Positions 30,177-40,222 are shown, counted from the first letter of the stretch. The stretch: DNA of 64,000 nucleotides from JACVRW01 sp963819115 (GCA_963819115.1 CAWFUR010000001.1:1-64000), one strand, 5' to 3'. The notes: a model not told the origin generated them from the letters alone. Numbers and translations are program-made.

Positions 30177-32735
30177 CTACTCGTACGCCAGCGCCCGCAG
30201 CACGTCGAGCCGGGCCGCGCGCCGCGCCGGGCCGATGGCGGCCAGCATTCCGGCCAGCGCGGCCGCGATCAGCAGGATGATCAGCGTGCCGACGGGGTAG
30301 GCCAGCTGGAAGCCCTCGTCGGCGAGCGGCACCGTGAGGAGCGCCGCGAAGATCACGCCCAGGATCATCCCCAGCACGGCCCCGATCAGCGCGGTGATCA
30401 CCGACTCGTAGCGGATCATCCGCCGCACCTGGCGCCGGGACATGCCCACCGCGCGCAGCATGCCGAGCTCGCGCGTGCGCTCGTGGATCGAGAGGGCCAG
30501 CGTGTTCACGATCCCGAACAGGGCCACGATCACGGCCAGTGACAGGAGCGCGTAGATCAACCCCACGAGCTGGTTCACCTGCTTCTCCTGGTTGTCCTTC
30601 AGCTGCTGCTGGTTCAGCACGTCGACCGTGGGATAGCGCTTCTCGATGATGGCCTCCATCTGCTTCTGCACGCGGTCCACGTCCGCGCCCGGCCGCACCT
30701 TGAAGAGGGCCAGCGACGGCGCCGTGCGCGCGTAGTCGCGACGGAGCGAGTCGGTGTTCACCAGCAGGTTGCCGAGCAGGTCGGCGTTGTCCTTCACCGT
30801 GCCCACCACCCGGTAGCGCACGATGCGCTCCAGCGGCGTGCGCACCGCCAGGTCGTCGCCGACATTGAGGTTGTTGCTCTTCGCCCAGGCGTCGTCGATG
30901 ATCGCCTCGCTGTCGTTGAGCGCTCGCAGGTCGGACTCGGAGCCCTTCTTGAAGTCGAGGTCCAGCACCGAGGTGACCGTGCGCGGGTCGGCGCCCGACA
31001 CGCGCACGTCACCGCTGATCGGCGCGGCGATCTTCGCGCTGGCGAAGCTCAGTGCGGAGCCCGTCTGGACACCGGGCAGCCGCTCCGCGTCCGTGACCGA
31101 CTTGGCCGGAATGGTCGAGAAGCCGTCGATGTTCTGGAGGATCAGGTCGCCCTGGAAGTTGCGATCCACGGCGGCGGACACGGACTTGCTGATCCCGGCG
31201 GCGAACACGCTCACGAACACCACGAGCGCCAGCCCGATCATCAGTGCCGCGGCGGTCACCGCGGTCCGGCCCGGCTTGCGGATCGTGTTCTCCCGGGCGA
31301 GCCGTCCGGTGATCCCGAACACGGCCTCGATCGGACGGCCGATCACCGAGGCGATCGGGCGCACGAGGCGCGGGCTGAACAGCGAGGTGCCCAGCAGCAC
31401 GGCTACCGCTCCCAGGCCGATCAGCGCGGCGGCGTTGCCCGAGCTCTCGAGGTTGCCGAACACGCCGATGCCCGTGAGCACGAACCCGATCAGGATGACG
31501 AGCAGGGCCGCCGCCGTGACCACGCGTCCCTGACGGCGCACGCCGGACTGCTCGGCGTCCTGGAGCGCGGCCATCGGCGTGACGCGCGTGGCCCGAAGCG
31601 CGGGGGCCAGGGCGGCAACGAGCGTCACGACCATGCCGATGAGCAGCGACACGATGATCGTCCGCGCGAGGATCACGGTGCCGGTGTTCGGCAGGTCGAT
31701 CCCGAAGCTCTTGAAGAGGGCGTTGATGCCCTTGGCCAGACCGAGGCCGCCGGCCAGACCGAGCGCGGACCCGAGCGCGGCGAGCACGAAGGCCTCCAGC
31801 ACCACCGACCCCAGCACCTGCCCGCGCGAGGCACCGAGCGTTCGCAGCAGGCCGAACTCGCGGGTGCGCTGGGCCACGGTGATCGAGAACGTGTTGAAGA
31901 TCAGGAACGCGCCCACGAAGAGCGACACGCCCGCGAACACCAGCAGCACGATCTTCAGGAACTTGAGCTGGTCCGCTATGTCGTCCGACTGGCGCTTGGC
32001 CGATTGCTGGCCCGTCTCCACCTGCACGGTCGGCGGCATCACCCGCGCGATCCGCGTGCGAAGCTCGGTCGGGGTGACGCCCTTGGACGCGGCCACCGAG
32101 ATCTGGTCGAACTTGCCCTCCTTGTCGGTGATGCGCTGCGCCTCGGGCAGGGTCAGCTGCGCGATCCCCGCACCCCCGAACGACGTGTCGCCGAGCTTCG
32201 TGAGCCCGGTGATCCTGTAGCGCGTGACCTTCTCCTCGCCGGCGATGTTGAGGGTGTCCCCCACGCCGAGGTTGCCGCGGTCGGCGGTCTGCGTGTCGAG
32301 CGAGGCCTCGGTGGCGTCCTTCGGTGGCGAGCCCTTCACGTAGTTCAGCGACTCGAAGCGCTTCGGCTGCGTTGAGGAGATGAAGTTAGGGGCGAACTGG
32401 TTCCCGATCGGGTCGCCCTTGTCGTCCACGAAGCGCCCCAGCGAGAAAATCGAGCCGGTGGCCTCGTCCACGCCGTCCACCCTGCGCACTCGGTTGAGCA
32501 GCGAGGCCGGGAACGCGGGCTGGCCGGTGTCGTCCTGCTGGATGTCCGTCTTCGCCGTGATCGCGACATCCGTGCCCTTCAGCGACTCGCTGAAGATCTG
32601 GTCGAACGAGTGGTTGATCGTGTCCGTGAGGACGTAGGTGCCCGCCACCAGAGCGACGCCGAGGAAGATCGCCAGCCAGGTGGTGAAGGCCCGCAGCTTG
32701 CGCGCGGCCAGCCCTCGAAGCGCGACCTTGGTCAT
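30177..32735 (-). CDS. FtsX/MacB-type ABC transporter permease
   Basis: The 852-residue product has an N-terminal anchor helix (LRAFTTWLAIFLGVALVAGTYV), a first large external domain (about residues 40-260) and three helices with the FtsX motif TREFGLLRTLGASRGQVLGSVV. A middle block of helices, a second external domain (about 520-700) and three final helices with a second copy of the motif (TRELGMLRAVGMSRRQVRRMI) follow. This is the long double-FtsX form common in actinobacteria. It works with the ATPase gene upstream (gap of 31 bases). Likely roles are lipoprotein or peptide export or envelope signalling. Confidence 0.88.
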   Translation of the reverse strand: MTKVALRGLAARKLRAFTTWLAIFLGVALVAGTYVLTDTINHSFDQIFSESLKGTDVAITAKTDIQQDDTGQPAFPASLLNRVRRVDGVDEATGSIFSLGRFVDDKGDPIGNQFAPNFISSTQPKRFESLNYVKGSPPKDATEASLDTQTADRGNLGVGDTLNIAGEEKVTRYRITGLTKLGDTSFGGAGIAQLTLPEAQRITDKEGKFDQISVAASKGVTPTELRTRIARVMPPTVQVETGQQSAKRQSDDIADQLKFLKIVLLVFAGVSLFVGAFLIFNTFSITVAQRTREFGLLRTLGASRGQVLGSVVLEAFVLAALGSALGLAGGLGLAKGINALFKSFGIDLPNTGTVILARTIIVSLLIGMVVTLVAALAPALRATRVTPMAALQDAEQSGVRRQGRVVTAAALLVILIGFVLTGIGVFGNLESSGNAAALIGLGAVAVLLGTSLFSPRLVRPIASVIGRPIEAVFGITGRLARENTIRKPGRTAVTAAALMIGLALVVFVSVFAAGISKSVSAAVDRNFQGDLILQNIDGFSTIPAKSVTDAERLPGVQTGSALSFASAKIAAPISGDVRVSGADPRTVTSVLDLDFKKGSESDLRALNDSEAIIDDAWAKSNNLNVGDDLAVRTPLERIVRYRVVGTVKDNADLLGNLLVNTDSLRRDYARTAPSLALFKVRPGADVDRVQKQMEAIIEKRYPTVDVLNQQQLKDNQEKQVNQLVGLIYALLSLAVIVALFGIVNTLALSIHERTRELGMLRAVGMSRRQVRRMIRYESVITALIGAVLGMILGVIFAALLTVPLADEGFQLAYPVGTLIILLIAAALAGMLAAIGPARRAARLDVLRALAYE

Positions 32736-32766
32736 GGCCTACGGAGCGAGGCGGGACGGGACGGCA

Positions 32767-33489
<723 letters not shown>

Positions 33490-33566
33490 TATTGGCACTC
33501 TGCCATAGCCGAATGGGGGAGGCAGTACGGATAACCGGCCTATGGCCTGCCTATGATCCGGGCCTC

Positions 33567-35459
33567 ATGCGCTCCGCCCCATACGGCGCATGGCAGTCAC
33601 CCGTTTCGGCTGCCATGGCCGCAGCCGCTGGTGTACGCCTTTCGGAGCCGTGGCTCGGCACCGGCGGATCGATCTGGTGGCTCGAGCGACGGCCCAGCAA
33701 CGGCGGGCACACGACGCTCGTGCGGGACGGCGAGGACGTGACCGCGCCGGAGATCAACGTGCGCACGCGCGTGCACGAGTACGGCGGCGGCGCGTGGCTG
33801 CTCCACGACGACACCGCGTTCTTCTCCGAGTACTCCGACCAGCGCCTTTACCGGCTGGACCCCGGCTCGGCGCCGCGCGCGATCACGCCCGAGCCGCCGA
33901 CGCCCTCGTCCATCCGCTACGCCGACGGGCGCGCCACACCCGATGGCGAGCTGATCGTGTGCGTCCGTGAGACGCACGGCGACGGCGAGCCGGTGAACGA
34001 CCTGGTGGCCGTCCCGGCGGACGGGAGCTCCGAGCCGCGCGTGCTCTCCTCCGGGCGCGACTTCTACGCCTACCCCCGCCCCAGCCCCGACGGCACCCAG
34101 GTGTGCTGGACCTGCTGGGACCACCCCAACATGCCGTGGGACGGCACCGAGCTGTGGGTGGCCCCGCTCGACGACCCAGCGTCCGCGCGCCAAGTTGCCG
34201 GCGGCCCGGGCGAGTCCATCTGGCAGCCCTCCTGGTGTCCCGACGGCCAGCTCCACTGGGTGTCCGACGGCGACGGCTGGTGGAACATCTATCGGGAGGG
34301 CGAGCAGGTCACGGACGAACAGGCCGAGCTCGGCTATCCGCAGTGGCTGCTCGGCGGGTCGACATATGACTTCCTGCCCGACGGTTCGATCGTGTGCGTG
34401 CGCGTGCAGGGCGCGGTGGAGCGCCTCGGCGTGCTCCATCCCGGTGAGTCGAAGCTGGAGGATCTCGGCCTCCCCTACGACGCCGTTGGCTACCCCTACG
34501 TGAAGTCCCAGGGCGACCGCGTGGTGCTGGTGGCCGCGGGGCCGACCGAGGAGGAGGCCGTGGTGTCCTGGAGCGCGGGCGAGGGGTCCCGGGTGGTGAG
34601 GCAGTCGGCCACCGAGCCGCTGGACCCGGCCTGGGCGCCGGTGCCGCGAATGCTCGAGTACGAGAGCGCGGGCGGCCGCACCTCACACGCGCTCTGGTAC
34701 CCGCCCACCAATCCCGACTTCGAGGGTCCGGACGGCGAGCTCCCGCCCGTGATCGTCCAGGTCCACGGCGGGCCGACGTCGCACGTCACGCCGATGCTCG
34801 ACCTGGAGATCGTGTTCTGGACAAGCCGCGGCATCGGCGTGGTGGACGTGAACTACGGCGGGAGCTCGGGCTACGGCCGGGCCTACCGCGAGTCCCTCAA
34901 CGGCCAGTGGGGCGTGGTGGACGTGGAGGACTGCGTGGCCGCCGCTCTGCACCTCGCAGCCGAGGGCGAGGCCGACGGCAACCGCCTGGCCATCCACGGC
35001 GGCAGCGCGGGCGGCTACACCACCCTCTGCGCGCTGGCCTTCGGGGACGACTTCGCCGCCGGCGCGAGCTACTACGGCGTGGCCGACGCGGAGACGATGG
35101 CCGCCGACACGCACAAGTTCGAGTCGCGCTACCTCGACGCTCTCTTCGGCCCCTACCCCGAGACCCAGGCTCTCTGGCGTGAGCGCTCGCCGATCCATTA
35201 CGCCGACCAGATCAACGCCCCGGTGATCCTCTTCCAGGGCCTCGAGGACGAGGTGGTGCCGCCGTCTCAGAGCGAGGACATGGTGGCCGCCCTCGCCGCC
35301 CGTGGTGTGCCGCACGCCTACCTCGCCTTCGAGGACGAGCAGCACGGATTCCGTAAGGCGGCGACGATGGAGCGCTGCCTCGAGTCCGAGCTCTCGTTCT
35401 TCGCGCAGGTCTTCGGCTTCGAGCCGGCCGACGACCTGGATCCCGTCGACATCGCCTAG
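33567..35459 (+). CDS. S9 family (prolyl oligopeptidase-type) peptidase
   Basis: The 630-residue cytoplasmic serine peptidase has an N-terminal beta-propeller (about residues 30-370, with blades such as RVHEYGGGAWLLHDDTAFF and FYAYPRPSPDGTQVCW) and a C-terminal alpha/beta hydrolase domain. The catalytic Ser480 is in IHGGSAGGYTTL, the Asp in ILFQGLEDEVVPPSQ and the His in FEDEQHGFRKA. It cleaves short peptides, probably after Pro or as an acyl-aminoacyl peptidase. A TATGAT -10-like hexamer at 33552-33557 and ATG 33567 suggest a leaderless transcript. It is followed by a DUF1801 gene after 4 bases. Confidence 0.9.
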   Translation: MRSAPYGAWQSPVSAAMAAAAGVRLSEPWLGTGGSIWWLERRPSNGGHTTLVRDGEDVTAPEINVRTRVHEYGGGAWLLHDDTAFFSEYSDQRLYRLDPGSAPRAITPEPPTPSSIRYADGRATPDGELIVCVRETHGDGEPVNDLVAVPADGSSEPRVLSSGRDFYAYPRPSPDGTQVCWTCWDHPNMPWDGTELWVAPLDDPASARQVAGGPGESIWQPSWCPDGQLHWVSDGDGWWNIYREGEQVTDEQAELGYPQWLLGGSTYDFLPDGSIVCVRVQGAVERLGVLHPGESKLEDLGLPYDAVGYPYVKSQGDRVVLVAAGPTEEEAVVSWSAGEGSRVVRQSATEPLDPAWAPVPRMLEYESAGGRTSHALWYPPTNPDFEGPDGELPPVIVQVHGGPTSHVTPMLDLEIVFWTSRGIGVVDVNYGGSSGYGRAYRESLNGQWGVVDVEDCVAAALHLAAEGEADGNRLAIHGGSAGGYTTLCALAFGDDFAAGASYYGVADAETMAADTHKFESRYLDALFGPYPETQALWRERSPIHYADQINAPVILFQGLEDEVVPPSQSEDMVAALAARGVPHAYLAFEDEQHGFRKAATMERCLESELSFFAQVFGFEPADDLDPVDIA

Positions 35460-35463
35460 CCCC

Positions 35464-35859
35464 GTGGGCGGGGATCCTCGCGTCGACGCCTACATCGCCG
35501 CCCTTACCGAGTGGCAGCAGGACGTCTGCCGTGAGGTTCGCGCGCTGGTGCACGGCGCCGACCCCGAGGTGACCGAGACGATCAAGCGCACGCGGCAGCC
35601 GTACTTCGTGCTGGATGGAAACGTGTGCGCGCTGCTGGCCACCAAGGACCACGTGAACGTGTTCCTCTACGACGGCGCGATCGTGCCCGACCCCGACGGG
35701 ATCATCACCGCCGGCCACGACAACAAGACGGCCCGCACCATGGCCGTCTACGAGGGCGAGACGATCAACGCCAAGGCCTTCACGACCATGATCCGCCAGA
35801 TCATCGCCAACAACCGCGCGGGTGGGTGGCGGAAGCTCAAGGCCGAGGGCCGGGAATAG
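35464..35859 (+). CDS. DUF1801 protein
   Basis: The 131-residue product starts at GTG 35464, four bases after the S9 peptidase stop. It contains VDAYIAALTEWQQDVCREVRALVHGADPEVTETIK and a later HVNVFLYDGA strand. This is the pattern of DUF1801 (YdhG-like), a small fold of unknown function often compared with iron-chaperone frataxin-like proteins. The C-terminus (FTTMIRQIIANNRAGGWRKLKAEGRE) is usual for the family. It is probably co-transcribed with the peptidase. Confidence 0.8.
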   Translation: MGGDPRVDAYIAALTEWQQDVCREVRALVHGADPEVTETIKRTRQPYFVLDGNVCALLATKDHVNVFLYDGAIVPDPDGIITAGHDNKTARTMAVYEGETINAKAFTTMIRQIIANNRAGGWRKLKAEGRE

Positions 35860-35861
35860 GC

Positions 35862-35908
35862 AGCCTTCCGGCCCTGTGGTTGCTGTGCAACCAAAAGTCA
35901 GGAAGGCT
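35862..35908 (+). terminator. two-tier hairpin after DUF1801
   Basis: An outer stem AGCCTTCC/GGAAGGCT (35862-35869 with 35901-35908) encloses an inner perfect hairpin TGGTTGC-TGT-GCAACCA (35877-35893). It begins 3 bases after the DUF1801 stop and fits an intrinsic terminator for the S9-DUF1801 unit, without a T tract. A second small hairpin (GATGGTG/CACCATC, 35916-35939) follows. Confidence 0.55.
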
Positions 35909-35993
35909 CGGGCCAGATGGTGTGGATACCCGCACCATCGCTGGCCGGTGTCCCCCATGGGACGGACGCCCGCTGCGCGGCAATCTCGGCGGC

Positions 35994-36161
35994 ATGGATA
36001 CGCGACTCACCTACGAGGCCGTGGAGGCCATGGTGGCCGAGGCGCGCAGGAGTGCCGAAGAACGGCGCCGGCCCCCGGGTCAGCTACCCCCGGGACCCAG
36101 GCCCGCACGTTTCCGCCGCCACCCGACATGGACGCCCCGCCGGGCGGGGCTCTCGCGATGA
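35994..36161 (+). CDS. possible small protein in the 35.9-36.2 kb gap
   Basis: The 387-base stretch 35860-36246 holds no recognisable full-size gene. It contains the hairpins above, then this 55-codon frame from ATG 35994 (MDTRLTYEAVEAMVAEARRSAEERRRPPG), whose first half looks like a real amphipathic helix. The second half is a low-complexity Pro/Arg tail. It overlaps the next tiny frame in an ATGA. It may be a small gene or the remnant of one. No family is recognised. Confidence 0.35.
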   Translation: MDTRLTYEAVEAMVAEARRSAEERRRPPGQLPPGPRPARFRRHPTWTPRRAGLSR

Positions 36162-36250
36162 GTTTCTGGCGGCGTGTGCTCCGCGGCAGCGGCTCCCGCT
36201 CGCGCCGGCGCGCGCCACGGATCAGCGCATCCGTGGCCATGGCGTACTAG
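36158..36250 (+). CDS. possible 30-residue basic peptide
   Basis: ATG 36158 overlaps the previous frame's stop (ATGA), and the frame ends in a CTAG that also ends the convergent kinase. The peptide is rich in Arg and Ser (MSFWRRVLRGSGSRSRRR). The coupling pattern matches real genes in this window, but the sequence is short and of low complexity, so support is weak. Confidence 0.25.
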   Translation: MSFWRRVLRGSGSRSRRRAPRISASVAMAY

Positions 36251-37401
36251 CGGCGCAGGGGAATCTCCGCGCGTACGACCGTGCCGTCGCCCTCGGGGCT
36301 CCGCAGCGTCAGCCGCCCCCCGAAAGCCTCCACCCGGTCGGCCAGGCCACGTAGTCCCGTGCCGATGCGGCCCTCGGCGCCGCCGCGGCCGTCGTCCTCC
36401 ACCTCGACCACCATGAGGTCGTCGTCGGAGGTGACGCGCACCCGCGCCACGGAGGCCCGGGAGTGCCGGGCCACGTTGGTCAGCGCCTCGGCCACCACGT
36501 AGTAGGCCGCGGCCTCCACGTTCTCGGGAAGTCTCGCGCCGGTGCACGTCTCCAGCTCGACGCAGACCGGCGAGCGGCCGGCCAGCCCCTCCAGGGCCGC
36601 GCTCAGCCCATGGTCGCTGAGCACCGCCGGGTGGATGCCACGGGCCAGCTCACGCAGCTCCTCCAGGGCGGCGGCCAGCTCCTCCCGGCCCTCCTCGAGC
36701 AACTGGCGCGCCTCGTCGGGATCTGACCCGATCATGTTCTGCGCCGCGGCCAGGTGCAGAGCCAGGGCCACGAGCCGCTGCTGAGCGCCGTCGTGGAGAT
36801 TGCGCTCCAGGCGGCGGCGCTCCGCGTCGCCCGCCTCCACCAGCCGCGCGCGTGAGGCGGCGAGCTGCTCCCGCGCCTCGGTACTGGACAGGGCGTCGGC
36901 CACGAGCTCGGCGAAGGCCGTGAGCTTGCCCTCGGCTCCCTCGGGGAAGTCGTGTGCCGTGCCGCTCGAAGCGATGATCGCGCCCCAGAGCCGGTTGGCC
37001 ACGGTGACCGGCCCGGCCACCGACGACACGATCCCGACCCGGATGAGCCGCTGGGGCAGGCGCCCGGGCATGCCGTTGTAGTCATCGACCCGGCCCGGAC
37101 CGCCCGTTCGCCACACCTGGACCAGGGCGCTGTCGCCGTCCAGCGGCACCACCGTGCCCGCGGGCACCACCGGCGCGCCGCTGGCCGACCATGCGCCCAC
37201 CACGTCGCCGGCGTCCGCGTCGTTGAACCGGACGAGGTTCGTGCTGCCCACTCCGAGCACCCCGCCCACCTCGCGGCACACCCCGGCGAACACGTACGCC
37301 GGATCCGCGTCGCCCGCGACCATCGTGGCCACGCGCCGAAGAGCCGCCTGCTCCTCGGCGAGCGCCCGCAGCTTGACGAGAGCTGTGCTCTCCCCGCCCA
37401 T
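36247..37401 (-). CDS. GAF-domain sensor histidine kinase (NarL-system, HisKA_3)
   Basis: The 384-residue soluble kinase has a GAF domain at about residues 20-180 (AYVFAGVCREVGGVLGV, GPVTVANRLWGAIIASS). A HisKA_3 dimerisation helix carries the phospho-acceptor His (RRRLERNLHDGAQQRLVALAL). A HATPase_c domain (EALTNVARHSRASVARVRV, VEDDGRGGAEGRIGTGLRGLADRV) follows. It would phosphorylate the LuxR-type regulator encoded just upstream. ATG 37399-37401 shares one base with that gene's stop. It is the last gene of the four-gene two-component operon. Confidence 0.9.
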   Translation of the reverse strand: MGGESTALVKLRALAEEQAALRRVATMVAGDADPAYVFAGVCREVGGVLGVGSTNLVRFNDADAGDVVGAWSASGAPVVPAGTVVPLDGDSALVQVWRTGGPGRVDDYNGMPGRLPQRLIRVGIVSSVAGPVTVANRLWGAIIASSGTAHDFPEGAEGKLTAFAELVADALSSTEAREQLAASRARLVEAGDAERRRLERNLHDGAQQRLVALALHLAAAQNMIGSDPDEARQLLEEGREELAAALEELRELARGIHPAVLSDHGLSAALEGLAGRSPVCVELETCTGARLPENVEAAAYYVVAEALTNVARHSRASVARVRVTSDDDLMVVEVEDDGRGGAEGRIGTGLRGLADRVEAFGGRLTLRSPEGDGTVVRAEIPLRR

Positions 37402-38066
37402 CAGGACCTCAGGAACTTGAGCACGGCGAGCACGCGCCGGTGGTCCTCGGGCGCGGGCGGAAGCCCGAGCTTTCCGAAGATGCTGGTCACGTGCTTCTCC
37501 ACCGCTCGCTCGGTGACCACGAGCTGCTCGGATATCGCGTGATTGGAGCGGCCCTCGGCCATCAGCTCGAGCACCTCGCGTTCCCGGGGGGTGATGTGCT
37601 CCAGCGGGTCGTCGCGGCGGGCGCGGCCGAGCAGCTGGGAGACCACCTCCGGGTCCAGAGCGGAACCGCCGGCGGCCACCCGCTTCACCGCGTCCACGAA
37701 CACCTCCACGTCGGCCACGCGGTCCTTCAGCAGGTACCCGACGCCGCCCGCGGAGTCCCCCACCAGCTCCAGCGCGTAGCCCTCCTCCACATACTGGGAG
37801 AGCACCAGCACCGAGGTGTCCGGGTGGCTGGCCCGGATCTCGAGGGCGGCGCGCAGGCCGTCGTCGGTATGAGTGGGCGGCATGCGGATGTCCACGACGG
37901 CCACGTCGGGCCTGTGGGCGCCGACCTTGCGCAGCAGGTCGTCCGCGTCGCCGGCCTGCGCCACCACCTCGAAGTCGGCGGACTCGTCGAGCAGCCGGAC
38001 GATGCCCTCGCGCAGGAGCACCGAGTCGTCGGCCACCACCACCCGAAGGGGACCGTTGTTCAGCAC
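37401..38066 (-). CDS. NarL/LuxR-type response regulator
   Basis: The 221-residue product has a receiver domain with the acidic pair Asp13-Asp14 (VVVADDSVLLREG), phospho-acceptor Asp59 (VAVVDIRMPP) and the conserved Lys in GYLLKDRV. Its LuxR-type HTH (ITPREREVLELMAEGRSNHAISEQLVVTERAVEKHV) is at about residues 150-195. It is a DNA-binding transcription factor. GTG 38064-38066 is the start, overlapping the upstream kinase by 7 bases. Both neighbouring kinases are of the HisKA_3 class that pairs with such regulators, so cross-talk is possible. Confidence 0.9.
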   Translation of the reverse strand: MLNNGPLRVVVADDSVLLREGIVRLLDESADFEVVAQAGDADDLLRKVGAHRPDVAVVDIRMPPTHTDDGLRAALEIRASHPDTSVLVLSQYVEEGYALELVGDSAGGVGYLLKDRVADVEVFVDAVKRVAAGGSALDPEVVSQLLGRARRDDPLEHITPREREVLELMAEGRSNHAISEQLVVTERAVEKHVTSIFGKLGLPPAPEDHRRVLAVLKFLRS

Positions 38067-39802
38067 GGTATGTCCGCCCTCACGACGGTGCCGCCGCGGC
38101 GGCCGTCCATCACCTCGAGCCGGCCGCCCACGGCGTACAGCCGGTCGGCCAGGCCGTTGAGCCCGGACCCCAGGGAGGGGTCGGCGCCGCCCACCCCGTC
38201 ATCGGTGACCTCCACAAGCACGTGACCATCGTCGCGCACGGCGCGCACGAGCGCCCTCGTGGCCGACGAGTACTTGGCCACGTTGGTCAGGGCCTCGGCC
38301 ACCACGAAGTAGGCCGCGAGCTCCACCGCCTCGGGCAACCGCTCCTCGGGAGCGGCCTCCACCTCGACCGGAACGGGGGAACGTCCTGCCAGCGCCTCCA
38401 GCGCCGCGCCGAGGCCGCGGTCGCTCAACACGGCCGGATGGATCCCCCGCGCCAGCTCGCGCAGTTCCTCGAGCGCGGAGTCGAGCTCGCGGGCCGCGTC
38501 CGCCAAGAGCCGGTCCGCGTCCTCCGGGTCCCCGAGACGGCCGCGGGCCAGGCGCAGCTTCAGCGCCATCGACACCAGCCGCTGCTGCGCCCCGTCGTGC
38601 AGGTTGCGCTCGAGCCGGCGGCGCTCTTCCAGCGCGGCCACCACCCCCCGGCGGCGCTGCTCGCTGAGCTCCTCGATCTTCGCCCGCAACTCGGCGCTCA
38701 GGCGCTCGTTCTCCAGCGTCATGCTGGCCGCCGCCCCCACGGCGGCGATCAGCTCGCGCTCGTCGTCCAGGGAGGCGTCGTGCACGATGGCCGCCACCGG
38801 CGAGCCGTGGTCCTCCACGATGGTGGCCACACGGTCCGAGCCGGCATCCGGTAGCTCCATCGGGTGCCCGGAGGCGCTCACGTACTCCTCCCGGGCGGGA
38901 ATCCAATACGCGAGGGTCAGGCCGGGATCGCCGAGCGCGTCGGCCAGCGCGTCGCGCAGCCCACGCCGCCGGTCGGAGCCCTCGGACAGGCGGGCCACCA
39001 GCTCCGACACCGCGCCCGCGCGGGTCAACCGCATTCGCAGAAGGCCGCCGAGGAAGGCGAACGGGACCATCATCAGGCTCACGAGGCCGGCCACGTCGAT
39101 GGCCGTCTCCACGGTCTTGGGCATGGGCGTCACGTCGCCGATCAGCGACAGCAGGAGCAGCGTGGCGAGCACCGCCGCCGCGCCGTACACCGGCACGAGC
39201 ACCTGCCGCTGGGTGCGCGAGCTGCGTACCCAGCGCCGCCGGAGCGCGAACAGGACTCCCAATATCGCCGCGATGGCCAGCAGCGACTGGATCGAGAGCA
39301 GGGTGTCCGCCACCGACTGGTTGTCGAAGGCGAGCAGCGGATTGCTCGCCCAGTCGTCCCGGGTGGAGTCGTAGAACAGGATGATCGTCCACCACAGCAC
39401 CGTGGTGATGAAGTAGCCCGTGGCCGCCACGACCCGGGCGAAGCGGTCCTCCAACCGTCCGGTGGGGAAGGCCATGAGCATGTGGAACAGGAGTGCGAAG
39501 GGCAGGGAGTTCAGGAGGTAGCCGACGATGAAGACGGCGGAGTGGCGATCCACGCTCAGGCCCGACACGCACCAGGTGAAGCCGACGGCGGCCATGAGCG
39601 CGCCGAAGTTGTTCTCGGGACGGCGGTACCAGGCGAACAGGCCGGTGCCGATGAACGACCAGCCGATGAGCGGCCCGAACACGGCGGTGAGCGCCGGGTC
39701 GTTGATGTCGTCGGGCGCCGAGAGCGCCAGCACCAGCGGGACCGCGCCCGCGATGAAGCCCGCGACGCCCAGGGCCCAGAGGGCCCGGCGAAGCCCAATC
39801 AC
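38060..39802 (-). CDS. membrane sensor histidine kinase with N-terminal multi-TM region
   Basis: The 580-residue product begins with seven or eight hydrophobic segments in residues 1-260 (for example LGVAGFIAGAVPLVLAL, VVAATGYFITTVLWWTIILFY, VPVYGAAAVLATLLLLSLIG). A variable linker, a coiled helix (RLSAELRAKIEELSEQRRRGVVAALEERRR), a HisKA_3 segment LERNLHDGAQQRLVSMALKL and a HATPase_c domain (EALTNVAKYSSATRALV, TDDGVGGADPSLGSGLNGLADR) follow. The kinase core is very like that of the GAF kinase downstream. GTG 39800-39802 overlaps the receiver gene in a GTGA. Confidence 0.88.
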   Translation of the reverse strand: MIGLRRALWALGVAGFIAGAVPLVLALSAPDDINDPALTAVFGPLIGWSFIGTGLFAWYRRPENNFGALMAAVGFTWCVSGLSVDRHSAVFIVGYLLNSLPFALLFHMLMAFPTGRLEDRFARVVAATGYFITTVLWWTIILFYDSTRDDWASNPLLAFDNQSVADTLLSIQSLLAIAAILGVLFALRRRWVRSSRTQRQVLVPVYGAAAVLATLLLLSLIGDVTPMPKTVETAIDVAGLVSLMMVPFAFLGGLLRMRLTRAGAVSELVARLSEGSDRRRGLRDALADALGDPGLTLAYWIPAREEYVSASGHPMELPDAGSDRVATIVEDHGSPVAAIVHDASLDDERELIAAVGAAASMTLENERLSAELRAKIEELSEQRRRGVVAALEERRRLERNLHDGAQQRLVSMALKLRLARGRLGDPEDADRLLADAARELDSALEELRELARGIHPAVLSDRGLGAALEALAGRSPVPVEVEAAPEERLPEAVELAAYFVVAEALTNVAKYSSATRALVRAVRDDGHVLVEVTDDGVGGADPSLGSGLNGLADRLYAVGGRLEVMDGRRGGTVVRADIPC

Positions 39803-40152
39803 GCGATGACCGCCTCCAGGGCATCGCCGGAGAGCTCGGACTTGGGGATGAAGCCTCTGGCCGCGCTCCCCTCCACCATCGCCCGGAGGTCCTCCCGGGC
39901 ACGGCTGGACACCAGCACGATCGCTCCCCGGGTGCCCGCGGCGGCCAGCCGGGTGGCCACCTGGAACCCGTCCATGTCCGGAAGCTGGATGTCCAGCAGC
40001 ACCACGTCGGGGTCCAGCTCGGCCACCACCGCGAGCCCCGACTGGCCGTTCTCGGCCTCCCCCACCACCTCGTAGCCCTCCGCGTCGAGGAGCATCCGGG
40101 CGCTCGCCCGGAAGCCCGGGTGATCGTCCACGATGACGACGGTCGTTGCCAT
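39799..40152 (-). CDS. stand-alone receiver-domain response regulator
   Basis: The 117-residue product is only a receiver domain: acidic pair Asp9-Asp10 (VIVDDHPGFRASARML), phospho-acceptor Asp54 (VVLLDIQLPDMDGF), the Ser/Thr of VLVSSRA and the Lys of FIPKSELSG. There is no output domain. Such proteins relay phosphate or bind partner proteins. It is the first gene of the two-component operon and is coupled to the membrane kinase. ATG 40150-40152 lies 40 bases from a GGTGCGGGTATCC element on the same strand. Confidence 0.88.
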   Translation of the reverse strand: MATTVVIVDDHPGFRASARMLLDAEGYEVVGEAENGQSGLAVVAELDPDVVLLDIQLPDMDGFQVATRLAAAGTRGAIVLVSSRAREDLRAMVEGSAARGFIPKSELSGDALEAVIA

Positions 40153-40222
40153 GAAAAACGATTCTCGCTGCTCGGGGGCCCGCCGCCAATACGGATACCC
40201 GCACCTATGATCTGGCACTCGT

